A stretch of DNA of 64,000 nucleotides from positions 682,001-746,000 of the forward strand of contig JAPFFF010000005.1 of the NCBI GenBank assembly GCA_039105265.1. Direction: 5' to 3'. Source of the DNA: Tritrichomonas musculus (taxonomy: Eukaryota > Parabasalia > Tritrichomonadida > Tritrichomonadidae). The notes under the pieces are model-generated. The model did not search any database. It was given only the letters and a program-made list of their open reading frames with translations, and was not told the DNA's origin. Shown one piece after another: positions 10,563 to 19,489 of the stretch. Both the position numbers and the translations under genes were made by a program. Numbering within the stretch: position 1 is the stretch's first letter; each line of letters opens with the position of its first letter.

Positions 10563-11022
10563 TTAATAAAATGTCTTGAAAAAGATTTAAAAAATTTGCT
10601 TCAAAAAGTTTAATAAGAACCATAATTTTCATTCAAAAACAATTTTTTGAATTGTGTTAATATATCAATTAATATATTTACATAAAACTATTTTTTAATA
10701 GAAATATATGAATTTGATAAAAATATAAATTTTTGATAAAAAAAATGTCCAGCAACTCAGAAGTATAGTATTTCAATAATTTAAATCTTTTGTAAAAAAA
10801 TAGCATGAGGAGTAACCCATAGTTTTTAAACAAATTATGTATAAATAAAGATAATTATAAGTTTATTTAAATTCTAATTCCATTCAATTTAGTTGATTTT
10901 TAATTTTTGAATAGTTTATTCTTTGAAAAAGTTCAAAATTTCGCTTTAAAATGGAAAAGTATTAAAAATAAAGAAAATTTTCCATTCAGTAAAATCATTC
11001 TTTTTCTTGTTTCTGTTGCTAA
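10563..11022. promoter_or_regulatory. Divergent intergenic promoter region
   Basis: The 460-bp spacer separates the minus-strand UBR gene from the plus-strand kinase gene, so both must start here. On the UBR side TTCAAAAAGTT (10600-10610; AACTTTTTGAA in gene sense) lies 38 nt before the ATG. On the kinase side TGAAAAAGTTC (10924-10934) lies about 90 nt before the ATG, and an initiator-like TCATTCT lies about 26 nt before it. The functional reading is inference from recurrence of these motifs at other starts in the window. Confidence 0.4.
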
Positions 11023-12849
11023 ATGTTAGACACCAATTTTCTAGATGAAAGAGATTACCAACCTACTTATGAAAAACGCATTTTAAATAAAAGCAATAAT
11101 AAAGAATATTATATTAAAAAGATATTTGCGCTCAAATCAGTTTTTATTATATCAGATGATTCACGTTGGTTTTATGAATCTCCACCTTTTTTGAAGATGA
11201 ATGGTATTTCAGAAATATTATATAATACAAATTATTATCAAAATCAAAATATCGTAGCTGTTGAATATATGAAGAATGGGAAAGTAATAGATGCGATAAA
11301 AAGCAATTCTACAGTTTTAAATTCTACTATAAAAACCAAAATCATATTTGGAGTTGCCGCAATCATGAATAAACTTCACAAAAATCACATTATCCACCTT
11401 GATTTAATCAACAGTATTTATCTTGATGACAAAATGGAGCCATGCATCCAAATTTCAAGCGCATCTATTGTTAGTCCAGGCACGACTCATTTCAATGAAT
11501 TGGATGATAACTTCATTCTTCAAAACAAATACCAATTCACGCCAGAAATGGGAGATTTACTTGATTTTGAAATTAGCTTTGCAAATGATGTCTTTATCTT
11601 TGGTATTTTTGTTTACATGATTTTCACAAAAGGTTCGTATTTTGACGGAAAAGCATACAAAGTTTTCTCTGCATATTCTGACTACATCGTTGGCGGAGGT
11701 AAATTAAAAACCAACAAATCCATTCCTCCTCATTACAATGATTTAATTATGGAATGTTGTGAATATCTTCAATATGAAAGACCGACGTTTGAAGCAATCA
11801 TTGAAGTCCTTAAAGATGATAAATATGCATTAGATAAAGATGTGGATCTTGATGATCTTCATGAGTATCAGAATCGAATACTGAACGACAGCCCAAAAAA
11901 ATCAGATGAAAACTTCTTCATTGGCGAAGAAGAAGAAAAGAATTTCCATACAAATATCGGACAAATTGGTGACGGTGAAACATTCATTGTGTACAAAGTT
12001 GTCGACAGACGAAGAAATGTTCCGATGTGCAAGAAAGTCGTCAAGTACAGAAATGGCCAAACAACAATCAAAGATGCACAAAACGCATTGAAAGAATTCA
12101 ATGTGCTTCATTCAATTCAACATCCGTGCATTTGTCGTTCATTGTTCTTAAACCTGTCTGAAACAATCGACATCGTCGCAAATGGAAAGAAGCAGCAAGT
12201 AACATCAATTGCAATTTTCTTGGAGTTCGAAGAATACAGATTGATCGATGTTCTGAACTCAAACATTAACAACACTTTGAAGACACGAATCGTGGTCGAC
12301 ATTGTCCACGCAATGAAGTTTCTTCATGAGAAAGGAATGATGCACAGAGATCTCAAAACTGAAAGCATCATGCTAAACTCTTTGTTGCAGACAAAACTCG
12401 TCGATTTCGGAAACGTGAAAATAAGCGAAAAAGTGCTTGCAGACGATTTTTCGCTTTCTGGAGAATCGTTGACGAAAGGAATCGGATCATTCGCTTACAT
12501 GTCACCAGAAATGGCAAATGAAGAAGAATATGACAATAAAACTGACGTTTACTCGTTCGGTGCCGTTTTGCACAGAATTTTTTACGGTTCTTTGCCGAAG
12601 CAGAGCATGAAAAACAAGGCAAACGGAATGAAAATTGAGATTGAAAGGCCAGTACCACCAGTGTCTGTGTTCTGCGCAGAATTGATTAGTAAGTGCCTCG
12701 AACCTGATCCCAAAATGAGGCCGTCGTTCAAGCAGATCCTTGATCTAATGAGATCAAAATCATTCTTGCTTGCTGATGATGTTGATCCTTCATTGATTAT
12801 TGAACGTGACAATGAACTCAAAAAATTTGAAAATAAATCAGTTGAATAA
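11023..12849 (+). CDS. Tandem pseudokinase-kinase protein (TKL-like)
   Basis: Predicted Ser/Thr protein kinase of 608 residues with two kinase folds. The second (about 310-590) looks active: glycine loop GQIGDGETFIVYKV, candidate lysine in MCKKVVKY, HRDLKTESIML near 440, DFGNVKIS near 461, SPEM, and TDVYSFGAVL. The first (about 1-290) keeps a kinase-like outline: a degenerate catalytic loop, HLDLINSIYLD near 125, an NDVFIFGIFVYMIFT segment resembling the DVYSFG helix, and YERPTFEAIIEVL near the end. It has lost the glycine loop, the HRD arginine and the DFG motif, so it is probably a pseudokinase. The arrangement recalls JAK kinases but is inferred to be convergent. The stop TAA overlaps TAAA, a trichomonad-type polyadenylation signal. 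Coding GC is higher than the spacers. Substrates are unknown. Confidence 0.85.
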   Translation: MLDTNFLDERDYQPTYEKRILNKSNNKEYYIKKIFALKSVFIISDDSRWFYESPPFLKMNGISEILYNTNYYQNQNIVAVEYMKNGKVIDAIKSNSTVLNSTIKTKIIFGVAAIMNKLHKNHIIHLDLINSIYLDDKMEPCIQISSASIVSPGTTHFNELDDNFILQNKYQFTPEMGDLLDFEISFANDVFIFGIFVYMIFTKGSYFDGKAYKVFSAYSDYIVGGGKLKTNKSIPPHYNDLIMECCEYLQYERPTFEAIIEVLKDDKYALDKDVDLDDLHEYQNRILNDSPKKSDENFFIGEEEEKNFHTNIGQIGDGETFIVYKVVDRRRNVPMCKKVVKYRNGQTTIKDAQNALKEFNVLHSIQHPCICRSLFLNLSETIDIVANGKKQQVTSIAIFLEFEEYRLIDVLNSNINNTLKTRIVVDIVHAMKFLHEKGMMHRDLKTESIMLNSLLQTKLVDFGNVKISEKVLADDFSLSGESLTKGIGSFAYMSPEMANEEEYDNKTDVYSFGAVLHRIFYGSLPKQSMKNKANGMKIEIERPVPPVSVFCAELISKCLEPDPKMRPSFKQILDLMRSKSFLLADDVDPSLIIERDNELKKFENKSVE

Positions 12850-13225
12850 ATTATAAAAATATTTAATATATGTAAATTATCTTGTTCAAGATAATGAGAT
12901 ATAAAAGTGGAAGTTGTGGTGTTGAGAATAATTCAAATATATATGTATATATCTGATATTTGAATAATTAAATACAATTTTAATAAAACTTATCTCATAT
13001 ATGTAAATTACTTGAAAATCATAACTAAAAATAAATTCATTAAAAAATGACTAAATAATAGATGAAAAATTCATGAATCATTTGCTCAAAAATTATTTTG
13101 CTTTTAGTATTTTTTAGATCGAAATGAATAATTCGTTTATTAAACGTTTAAAATTAATTCAATATTAATTGAGAGAAAATGAAACTTTTTGTTAATAAAA
13201 ATTTTTATACCAAAATAAATTAGTA
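12850..13225. other. Intergenic spacer with 3' hairpin and upstream motif
   Basis: A 20-bp near-continuous palindrome, ATTATCTTG-TT-CAAGATAAT, sits at 12876-12895 just after the kinase stop codon and could fold in its 3' end. A weaker inverted repeat follows near 12930-12970. AAACTTTTTG (13182-13191) lies 35 nt before the next start codon, matching the recurrent upstream motif of this window. Confidence 0.45.
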
Positions 13226-14746
13226 ATGCAAGATCCCAAAGAACTGTATGCCAATTTTAAAAAATATTTTAATGGTGATGGTGTTCCTGTTGACAAAGAA
13301 AAAGCGGCACGTTTATGTAAAATGGCAGCAGATCAAGGATATGTTGAAGCGCTGATATCATATGGAAAAATGCTACTTCTTGGCAATGGTGTAGATCAAG
13401 ACATTCCCGAATCAGTTAAATATTTCAAAAAGGCCGCTGACACAGGCGATGCTCATTCAATGTTCATTTATTCAGACATAATGATGGGAAATCACGGAAT
13501 CCCAGCGAACGTTGAAGAATCGGCCAAATACTGCAAAATGGCAGCCGACAAAGGCGACATTGATGCGATGCTGAACTACGGAATCATGCTCGATCAGGGC
13601 ATCGGCGTTGATCGTGACATTTCAGGCTCCGCTCGCTATTACAAAATGGCAGCTGATGCGGGAAACGCCGACGGCATGTTCAACTACGCGAACATGCTGA
13701 GCAGAGGAGAAGGTGTCGCTGTTGATCTGAAGGAAGCAGCTCGCTACTTCAAGTTGGGAGCTGATCAAGGCGAACTCGACTGCATTGTGAATTACGCGCA
13801 CATTCTGTATGAAGGACGGGGCGTTGAGAAAGATGTGAAAGAGTCCGTCCGTTATTTCAAGTTGGGAGCTGATCAAGGCGAACTCGACTGCATTGTGAAT
13901 TACGCACACATTCTGTATGAAGGACGGGGCGTTGAGAAAGATGTGAAAGAAGCTGCCCGCTATTTCAAGTTGGGAGCTGATCAAGGCGAACTCGACTGCA
14001 TCGTGAATTACGCACACATGCTGCTGGACGGCAATGGCGTTGAGAAAGATGTGAAAGAAGCTGCCCGCTATTTCAAGGCTGGTGCTGAGAAAGGAGATTC
14101 TGATTCTTGCTTCAATTACGCCAACATTCTCTTTAAGGGCGAAGGCATTCCAATCAACAAGGAAGAAGCGTGCAAATTCTACAAGAAGGCAGCTGATCAA
14201 GGAGAGTCAAACGCAATGCTCAACTACGCAATGATGCTAGAATTTGGACTCGGCGTTGCAGCCGACAAGAAGGAAGCGATGAAGTATCTCAAAATGTCAG
14301 CTGATCACAAGAACTTGATTGCAATCAAGCGTTACGCAGACATGCTTTTCAAAGGTGACGGCGTTCCAGTCAATTTGGACGAAAGCGCAAGACTTTACAA
14401 GTCAGGCGCTGAAATGGGTGACGATGACTGCATGTACACAATCGCGCTCTTCTTGAACCAAGGAATTGGAATGCCCGCAAACAAAGAAGAAGCGGCCAAA
14501 TATTGCAAGAAGGCAGCTGATCACGGACACAGTGGAGCGAAGTGCTTGTTCGCAAAGATGCTGAGGAGCGGAGAAGGCGTCCCTGTTAACAAAATTTCAG
14601 CAGCAAAAATGTTTCAAAAATTGGCAGATGAAGGCGACGTTGAAGCGATGCTTTGCTTTTCTGAGATGGTTGGAAAAGGAGAAGGAATTGTAGCCAATAA
14701 AGAAGTCGCTGACAAGTATTATGAAATGGCATCATCAAAGCAGTAA
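13226..14746 (+). CDS. Sel1-like repeat protein
   Basis: A 506-residue protein made almost wholly of about 13 Sel1-like repeats of 36 residues (consensus A..Y.KMAADQG...AM.NYA.ML..G.GV..D..E). Sel1 repeats form an alpha-alpha superhelix, a TPR-like scaffold for protein-protein contacts, so an adaptor role is likely. No signal peptide, membrane segment or catalytic domain is visible. Three central repeats are almost identical at DNA level. Composition is distinctly richer in GC than the neighbours. It lies 376 bp downstream of a kinase gene on the same strand; elsewhere in this window (19490-24301) kinase and Sel1 repeats are fused in one protein, which hints at, but does not prove, a functional link. 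Start is the first ATG, with little room upstream for another. Confidence 0.9.
   Translation: MQDPKELYANFKKYFNGDGVPVDKEKAARLCKMAADQGYVEALISYGKMLLLGNGVDQDIPESVKYFKKAADTGDAHSMFIYSDIMMGNHGIPANVEESAKYCKMAADKGDIDAMLNYGIMLDQGIGVDRDISGSARYYKMAADAGNADGMFNYANMLSRGEGVAVDLKEAARYFKLGADQGELDCIVNYAHILYEGRGVEKDVKESVRYFKLGADQGELDCIVNYAHILYEGRGVEKDVKEAARYFKLGADQGELDCIVNYAHMLLDGNGVEKDVKEAARYFKAGAEKGDSDSCFNYANILFKGEGIPINKEEACKFYKKAADQGESNAMLNYAMMLEFGLGVAADKKEAMKYLKMSADHKNLIAIKRYADMLFKGDGVPVNLDESARLYKSGAEMGDDDCMYTIALFLNQGIGMPANKEEAAKYCKKAADHGHSGAKCLFAKMLRSGEGVPVNKISAAKMFQKLADEGDVEAMLCFSEMVGKGEGIVANKEVADKYYEMASSKQ
13751..14074 (+). repeat. Three near-identical 108-bp Sel1 repeat units
   Basis: Copies start at 13751, 13859 and 13967, exactly 108 bp (36 codons) apart, and differ at only a few bases until the end of the third copy. 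The rest of the gene's repeats are much more diverged in DNA, so this block is a recent in-frame tandem duplication or a conversion tract. Confidence 0.92.
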
Positions 14747-15068
14747 CATCAACAAGTTTGATAATAAACGTATTATTTTTCAATAAACTTTATCAGTTAT
14801 TTTTATTTCAAAAATTATTGGATCATCATTACTTGTTATTATTAATAAGATTTTACTGTTTTTAATAGGATATAGAAATTAATAAGTGAGAAACAGTTTT
14901 ACGTGAGGTAAAATTCTGATTATTTAAATAAGAAGATATAGAGGAACAAATAATTTTTATTAATAATTTTTTTTTTTTAAAAAGTTAAACTTTTTGAATT
15001 GCTTTTAAAAAAGCTAAATTGAGTTGTTGAAATACTTGAGGAACGAAATGATATAACTTAAAAGCAAT
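14747..15068. other. Spacer containing outer flank of an inverted repeat
   Basis: No gene. AGAGGAACAAATA near 14939-14951 occurs inverted near 17684-17696, beyond the far end of the foldback element, and both are followed inward by T/A runs and AAAAAGTTAAA-like sequence. A related GAGGAAC copy lies near 15038. The inverted symmetry therefore extends past the recognised transposon ends. Confidence 0.5.
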
Positions 15069-17643
15069 CAGGGTTGTGTATCGATCCTCTCCGGTAGCGG
15101 TTATTTTTCCGGTAAAATATCGATATTACCGGCTCTAACCGCCGGTAACGGTATATATCGATAAAAAACCGAAGTATCGATACAAAAATGGAAAATTTGT
15201 ATCGAACGTCAGGTTTTTTGCCGGTATTTTTTTTAAAAAAAATTGTATCTGATTCACTTAAATTTCATTGACAAAAGGCCAATTAAATTATAAAATTTTT
15301 GAAATTTTGATGAATAATGCTGTTTCTCTTTAATTAGATATTTTATAACAAATAGTCATTGTAATGATTGAATAATCAATGGTTTTTGTAAAACCATATA
15401 TTTAATCATTTTTATTTCAATTTCTATTTGCAGATGAATATAGCATTTCAGAATTATTGTTATTAATTATTAATTTGAAAGAGTACATAAAATATTAAAA
15501 TTTTATTGTTTATAATGTTAATAATGATATCGAAAATTTTGATTGTTTATTGAAGATGGATATTATGAGATTTCTGAAGAAGAAATATAATAATATACTT
15601 TTTATAAACGAGTAATTATATTTATAATTAAAATATTTATTTAAAATTAAATAATCAAATGTTTTAATATTTTTTTCTATTATTTATTAATAAAATTTAT
15701 ATTTCAAAATACCGTATCGATACTGATAAAAAGTATTATAAAGTACTTTCTTAATAACCGCTGAAAGCAAAAAATAGATCTTTCATTTAAGTTAATAATT
15801 TCAGCGTTGTTTATCGATACGACTAAATACCGGTTACCGAAGAAGTATCGGTATTCGGTAAATATCGATACTTTTTTGCTAGGTATTTTTTAGTATCGAT
15901 ACAAAAGTGCTTCGGTATTTTTAGAGTATCAGCGGTTATTAAGAAAGTACTTTATAATACTTTTTATCAGTATCGATACGGTATTTTAATATATTTAAAT
16001 TTTATTAATAAATAATGTATAAAAATATTAAAACATTTGATTATTTAATTTTAAATATAATCACTAGCCTATCAAAAGTATATTGTTGTCTTTATTCTTC
16101 AGAAATCTCGTCATATTCATTTTCATTAAGCAATCCAAATTTTCGATATAATTATTATCATTAAAAACAATAAAATTTATATATTTTATGTGCTTTCTCA
16201 TATTAATAATTAATTCAATAGTTCTGGAATGTTATATTTATCTATAAATAGAAATTGACATGAAGATGATTAAATTTACGATATTTTAGAAACCATTGAT
16301 TATTCAATTATTATGATGATTATTTGTTGTAAAATTTGTAATTAAAGAGAATTAACAATATTCATTAGAAACTTATAAATTTCTTTAATCATTTTGGCCA
16401 TTTGTCAATGAAATTAAAATGAATCGGATACATTTTTTGAGAGCACTGTAAGCCAAAATATAAACCATTCAAAATTGTGAGAAGCGCGAAAAATACTTTA
16501 TCATATTTTATTAATAATAAAAATAATTTTTAAATTTAAGTATAAATCTATATTTTTAATATCTGTTTGATCTTTCTGTTTAATATTGAGATATATATAT
16601 TTTAAAATTTATGCAATTTTTTTTCTGAAAAAGTTGATATTTTTATTCAAAAAATATCTGTTTTATTATAATGATTTATAAATCGATAATTATGAATACG
16701 ATTATTATGAAATTATGATAAAGTAATTATATCATGTTGATGAATAAGTGTGCAAAATATTATAAGAAAATTGGCGCTACGTTTTTAGTAAAAGTCATCT
16801 TAATTTAAAATGATTGTATAATATTCGTTCAAACCAATATAAATGATTATTTTAATTAGACACAAAATGGTGGCACTTAAATGTATATATATGCATGAGA
16901 ATTGAAACAATTAACACAAAATTGTTTTATATATTCATATCAATAATGATATTTTTTTAGAGACATTTAAATTACGTTGAAATATAAAATAAATATGATA
17001 ATAACTAATATGACCATATTATCATTGCGTTTTTTTTTATAAATTAGCTAAAGAATTATAAAAAAAAAAAATTATATTCAATTATTAATCGTTAATCAGA
17101 ATAATTTATCCTCAACCAATAGAACTCTATCAATTTATAATGTTATTTTTCTAAAAACGTAGCGCCAATTTTCTTATAATATTTTGCACACTTATTCATC
17201 AACATGATATAATTACTTTATTATAATTTCATAATAATCGTATTCATAATTATCGATTTATAAATCATTATAATAAAACAGATATTTTTTGAATAAAAAT
17301 ATCAACTTTTTCAGAAAAAAAATTGCATAAATTTTAAAATATATATATCTCAATATTAAACAGAAAGATCAAACAGATATTAAAAATATAGATTTATTGT
17401 TGGAGCAAAAATATATTAATATCAATTATATTTCAAATAAAAGAAATTTTTTTGGCTTGCAGTGGTCTATTTTTTGTTATAAAAAAACCGACAAAAAACC
17501 TGACATTCGATATAAATTTTCCACTTTTGTATCGATACTTCGGTTTTTTATCGATAAATACCGTTACTGGCGGTTAGAGCCGGTAATATCGATATTTTAA
17601 CGGGAAAATAACCGCTACCGGAGAGGATCGATACACAACCCTG
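15069..17643. mobile_element. Foldback DNA transposon, hAT-like ends, no transposase
   Basis: The element begins CAGGGTTGTGTATCGATC and ends with its exact inverse, GATCGATACACAACCCTG. The outer ~165 bp of the two ends match at roughly 94 percent by eye, and the match continues inward: left arm 15069-15764, loop about 164 bp, right arm 15929-17643 interrupted by an inserted element. Arms next to the loop (15707-15764 and 15929-15987) are almost perfect; the middle of the arms is only about three-quarters matched. TATCGATA-type and ACCGG-type motifs recur near both ends and in the loop, like the subterminal transposase-binding repeats of hAT elements. The CAGGG terminus suggests hAT, but the 8-bp flanks (aaagcaat, aataattt) do not match, so the family is tentative. 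No open frame codes for a transposase. Confidence 0.8.
16432..17476. mobile_element. Nested 1029-bp inverted-repeat transposon with 8-bp target duplication
   Basis: The element 16440-17468 begins AGAGCACTGTAAGCCAAAA and ends with the inverse of AGACCACTGCAAGCCAAAA. Both sides carry the 8-bp repeat ATTTTTTG (16432-16439, 17469-17476). It sits in the right arm of the foldback element, whose intact left arm shows the same sequence uninterrupted near 15218-15250, so the empty site is preserved. Inside, arms of 247 bp (16542-16788 and 17151-17397) are inverse copies with one mismatch seen, around 362 bp of AT-rich sequence without a gene. Oddly, the stretches between the termini and these arms are poorly matched. 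An 8-bp duplication fits hAT, P or Merlin-type elements; superfamily is undecided. Confidence 0.85.
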
Positions 17644-17934
17644 AATAATTTTAACTTTTTTATTAAAAAATTTAATAAAAAGTATTTGTTCCTCTAATCT
17701 TACTTTCAATAATAAATGTTAGGTATATTATTATATAATAATTTTACATGATAATTTAATGATGATTTAGGAAAACATTTTAAAATCAAAACAAATTGGA
17801 GAAATTTTTTAAAATTAAAACAAATTGGGCAATTTTTTAAAGAGTTGCGTAGATCTCGTTAGTTTAATGAAAATAAGCGTTCATCTGATGCTTCTAATTG
17901 CAACTTTTATCATGATTTATCGTCACAAAAAATC

Positions 17935-18305
17935 TTCATTCAAAGACTACAGGAGGCGAATCAGAAGATTATTTTAATAATAAAAGTGAAAAAAATTTTG
18001 ATAAAATATGTGTTAGTAATGAAAAAGATTTTATTTTAATGGATATTGAACAGAACACAAAAGAAGAAATTGATGAAATTGACGAAAAAGTGACAAATAC
18101 ATATTTATATAAAATGACAGCATGTAACATCTTAATATATGTTGAATTCAGAGAGAAAAGAAATTTGGAAAGTTTCATCAAATGAATTCATGATAAAAAA
18201 GAAGAAGATATTGTTGAAACATATATATGTTGAATTGCAAGAGCTCTTGAATTCTTACATAAACAAAAAATTGTTCATAGAAATTTTATGCCATTAAAAA
18301 AGTAG
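17935..18305 (+). pseudogene. Decayed protein kinase fragment
   Basis: A single frame reads as the middle of a trichomonad TKL-type kinase: an acidic leader, then NILIYVEFREKRNLESFI (hinge region), then ARALEFLHKQKIVHRNFMPLK, the counterpart of a catalytic loop HRDLKPEN. Two TGA codons interrupt it (near 18183 and 18232), the HRD aspartate is replaced (HRN), and nothing downstream resembles the DFG or APE motifs. It is therefore a relic of a host kinase gene, lying between the Sel1 gene and the intact kinase-Sel1 gene and probably derived from the same family. Confidence 0.65.
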
Positions 18306-19489
18306 TTTATTTGTCATCATCTCAGCATCTACTTTATACCAAAAAGTTTTGTTCATAAATTTATAATCATTATCACTTATATATTGTTTTTTTATTGTGT
18401 TAAAATTGTTTTTTTAGGAAATGTTGATATCACAATATCTAATTACTTCTTTTTTTAAAATACAAATATGAGTAAAAAAATAAGAGTTGTCAAATATGAG
18501 TCTTTAATGGCATAAAATATCTATACATTTTCGAGTGATTTCAGAACAAATTAATACTTTCTAACTTGAATATGATGTAATAAATAGATATATAAAAATT
18601 TATGGATGGAATAAGAAAAATCTCTATTATTCGAGATTTTTTGCAATTGAACAAAATTGTTTAGACAAAAATGAAATAGATCTCCTGAGAATTTTAAGAA
18701 AAAATGGAAAAAGCATGTTCATATATAAAATTATGATCTAAATATTTTATTTTTTTTTACTCATACAAAACTTTTTGGGATGAGAAATTTTAAAATTTTA
18801 CTTATTTCCGAAACTGCTGTATTCAAATTTTATAAATGAAGTAATTAGATAGAGTGAAATCAACTTCTTTCCTTTATCTCAATTTTTCAATTTCGGCAAT
18901 TTGGAAAAAGTTTTTTTATTGCGTTAAAATTGTTTTTTAGGAAATGTTGATCTCAAAACTTCTTGATCTCAATTTTTCAATTTCGGCAATTTGGAAAAAA
19001 AAAATTGATATTGTATAGCAATAAAAATGATTTTTTTGGCTTTTTTGTTTAGAATAACATGAAAAATTGAGATTCTTTTTTGATCTTTGTTTTTTTAGTT
19101 TGCAATATCAAAATTGGTAATCTCTTCTTTTTTCATTTAAAAAAAAGCTTGAAATAAGAATCATTCCTGTTTTGTTTGATCATAAATTTATTTCACATAT
19201 TTATTAGTTATAAGAAAATAAATATGAGATTATATCCATAAAATATTTATGATTATAAATTTAATTTATTGGAGATTATATCCATATTAGGACATTGTAT
19301 ATTGTGATAAAGTCAGATTCAAAATGCTTGAGACAGCATTCTTTTTTTCTTTCATTCAAAGTTTCTTAGAGGAAAAAAAAAAAAAACTAAATTTTATAAA
19401 ATTTTTAAAAGTGATCTTTGTGCACTGAAAAAGTTTATCTTTGTCCAAAGATGTATTGAATTTATTTCATTTTTTTTTTTAACTGGTCA
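18306..19489. other. Spacer with dispersed direct repeats, upstream of kinase-Sel1 gene
   Basis: No gene seen. A phrase around GTTAAAATTGTTTTTTAGG then AAATGTTGAT occurs near 18398 and again near 18926, and TTTTTCAATTTCGGCAATTT occurs near 18883 and again near 18973, indicating local duplication. TGAAAAAGTTT (19426-19436) and a TTTCATTTTTT initiator-like site lie within 65 nt of the next start codon. Confidence 0.45.

Noticed and set aside
17935-18305. TGA read as tryptophan to rescue the kinase relic
   Set aside because: TGA is a genuine stop at the CK2-beta gene, and the positions do not correspond to conserved tryptophans in kinases.
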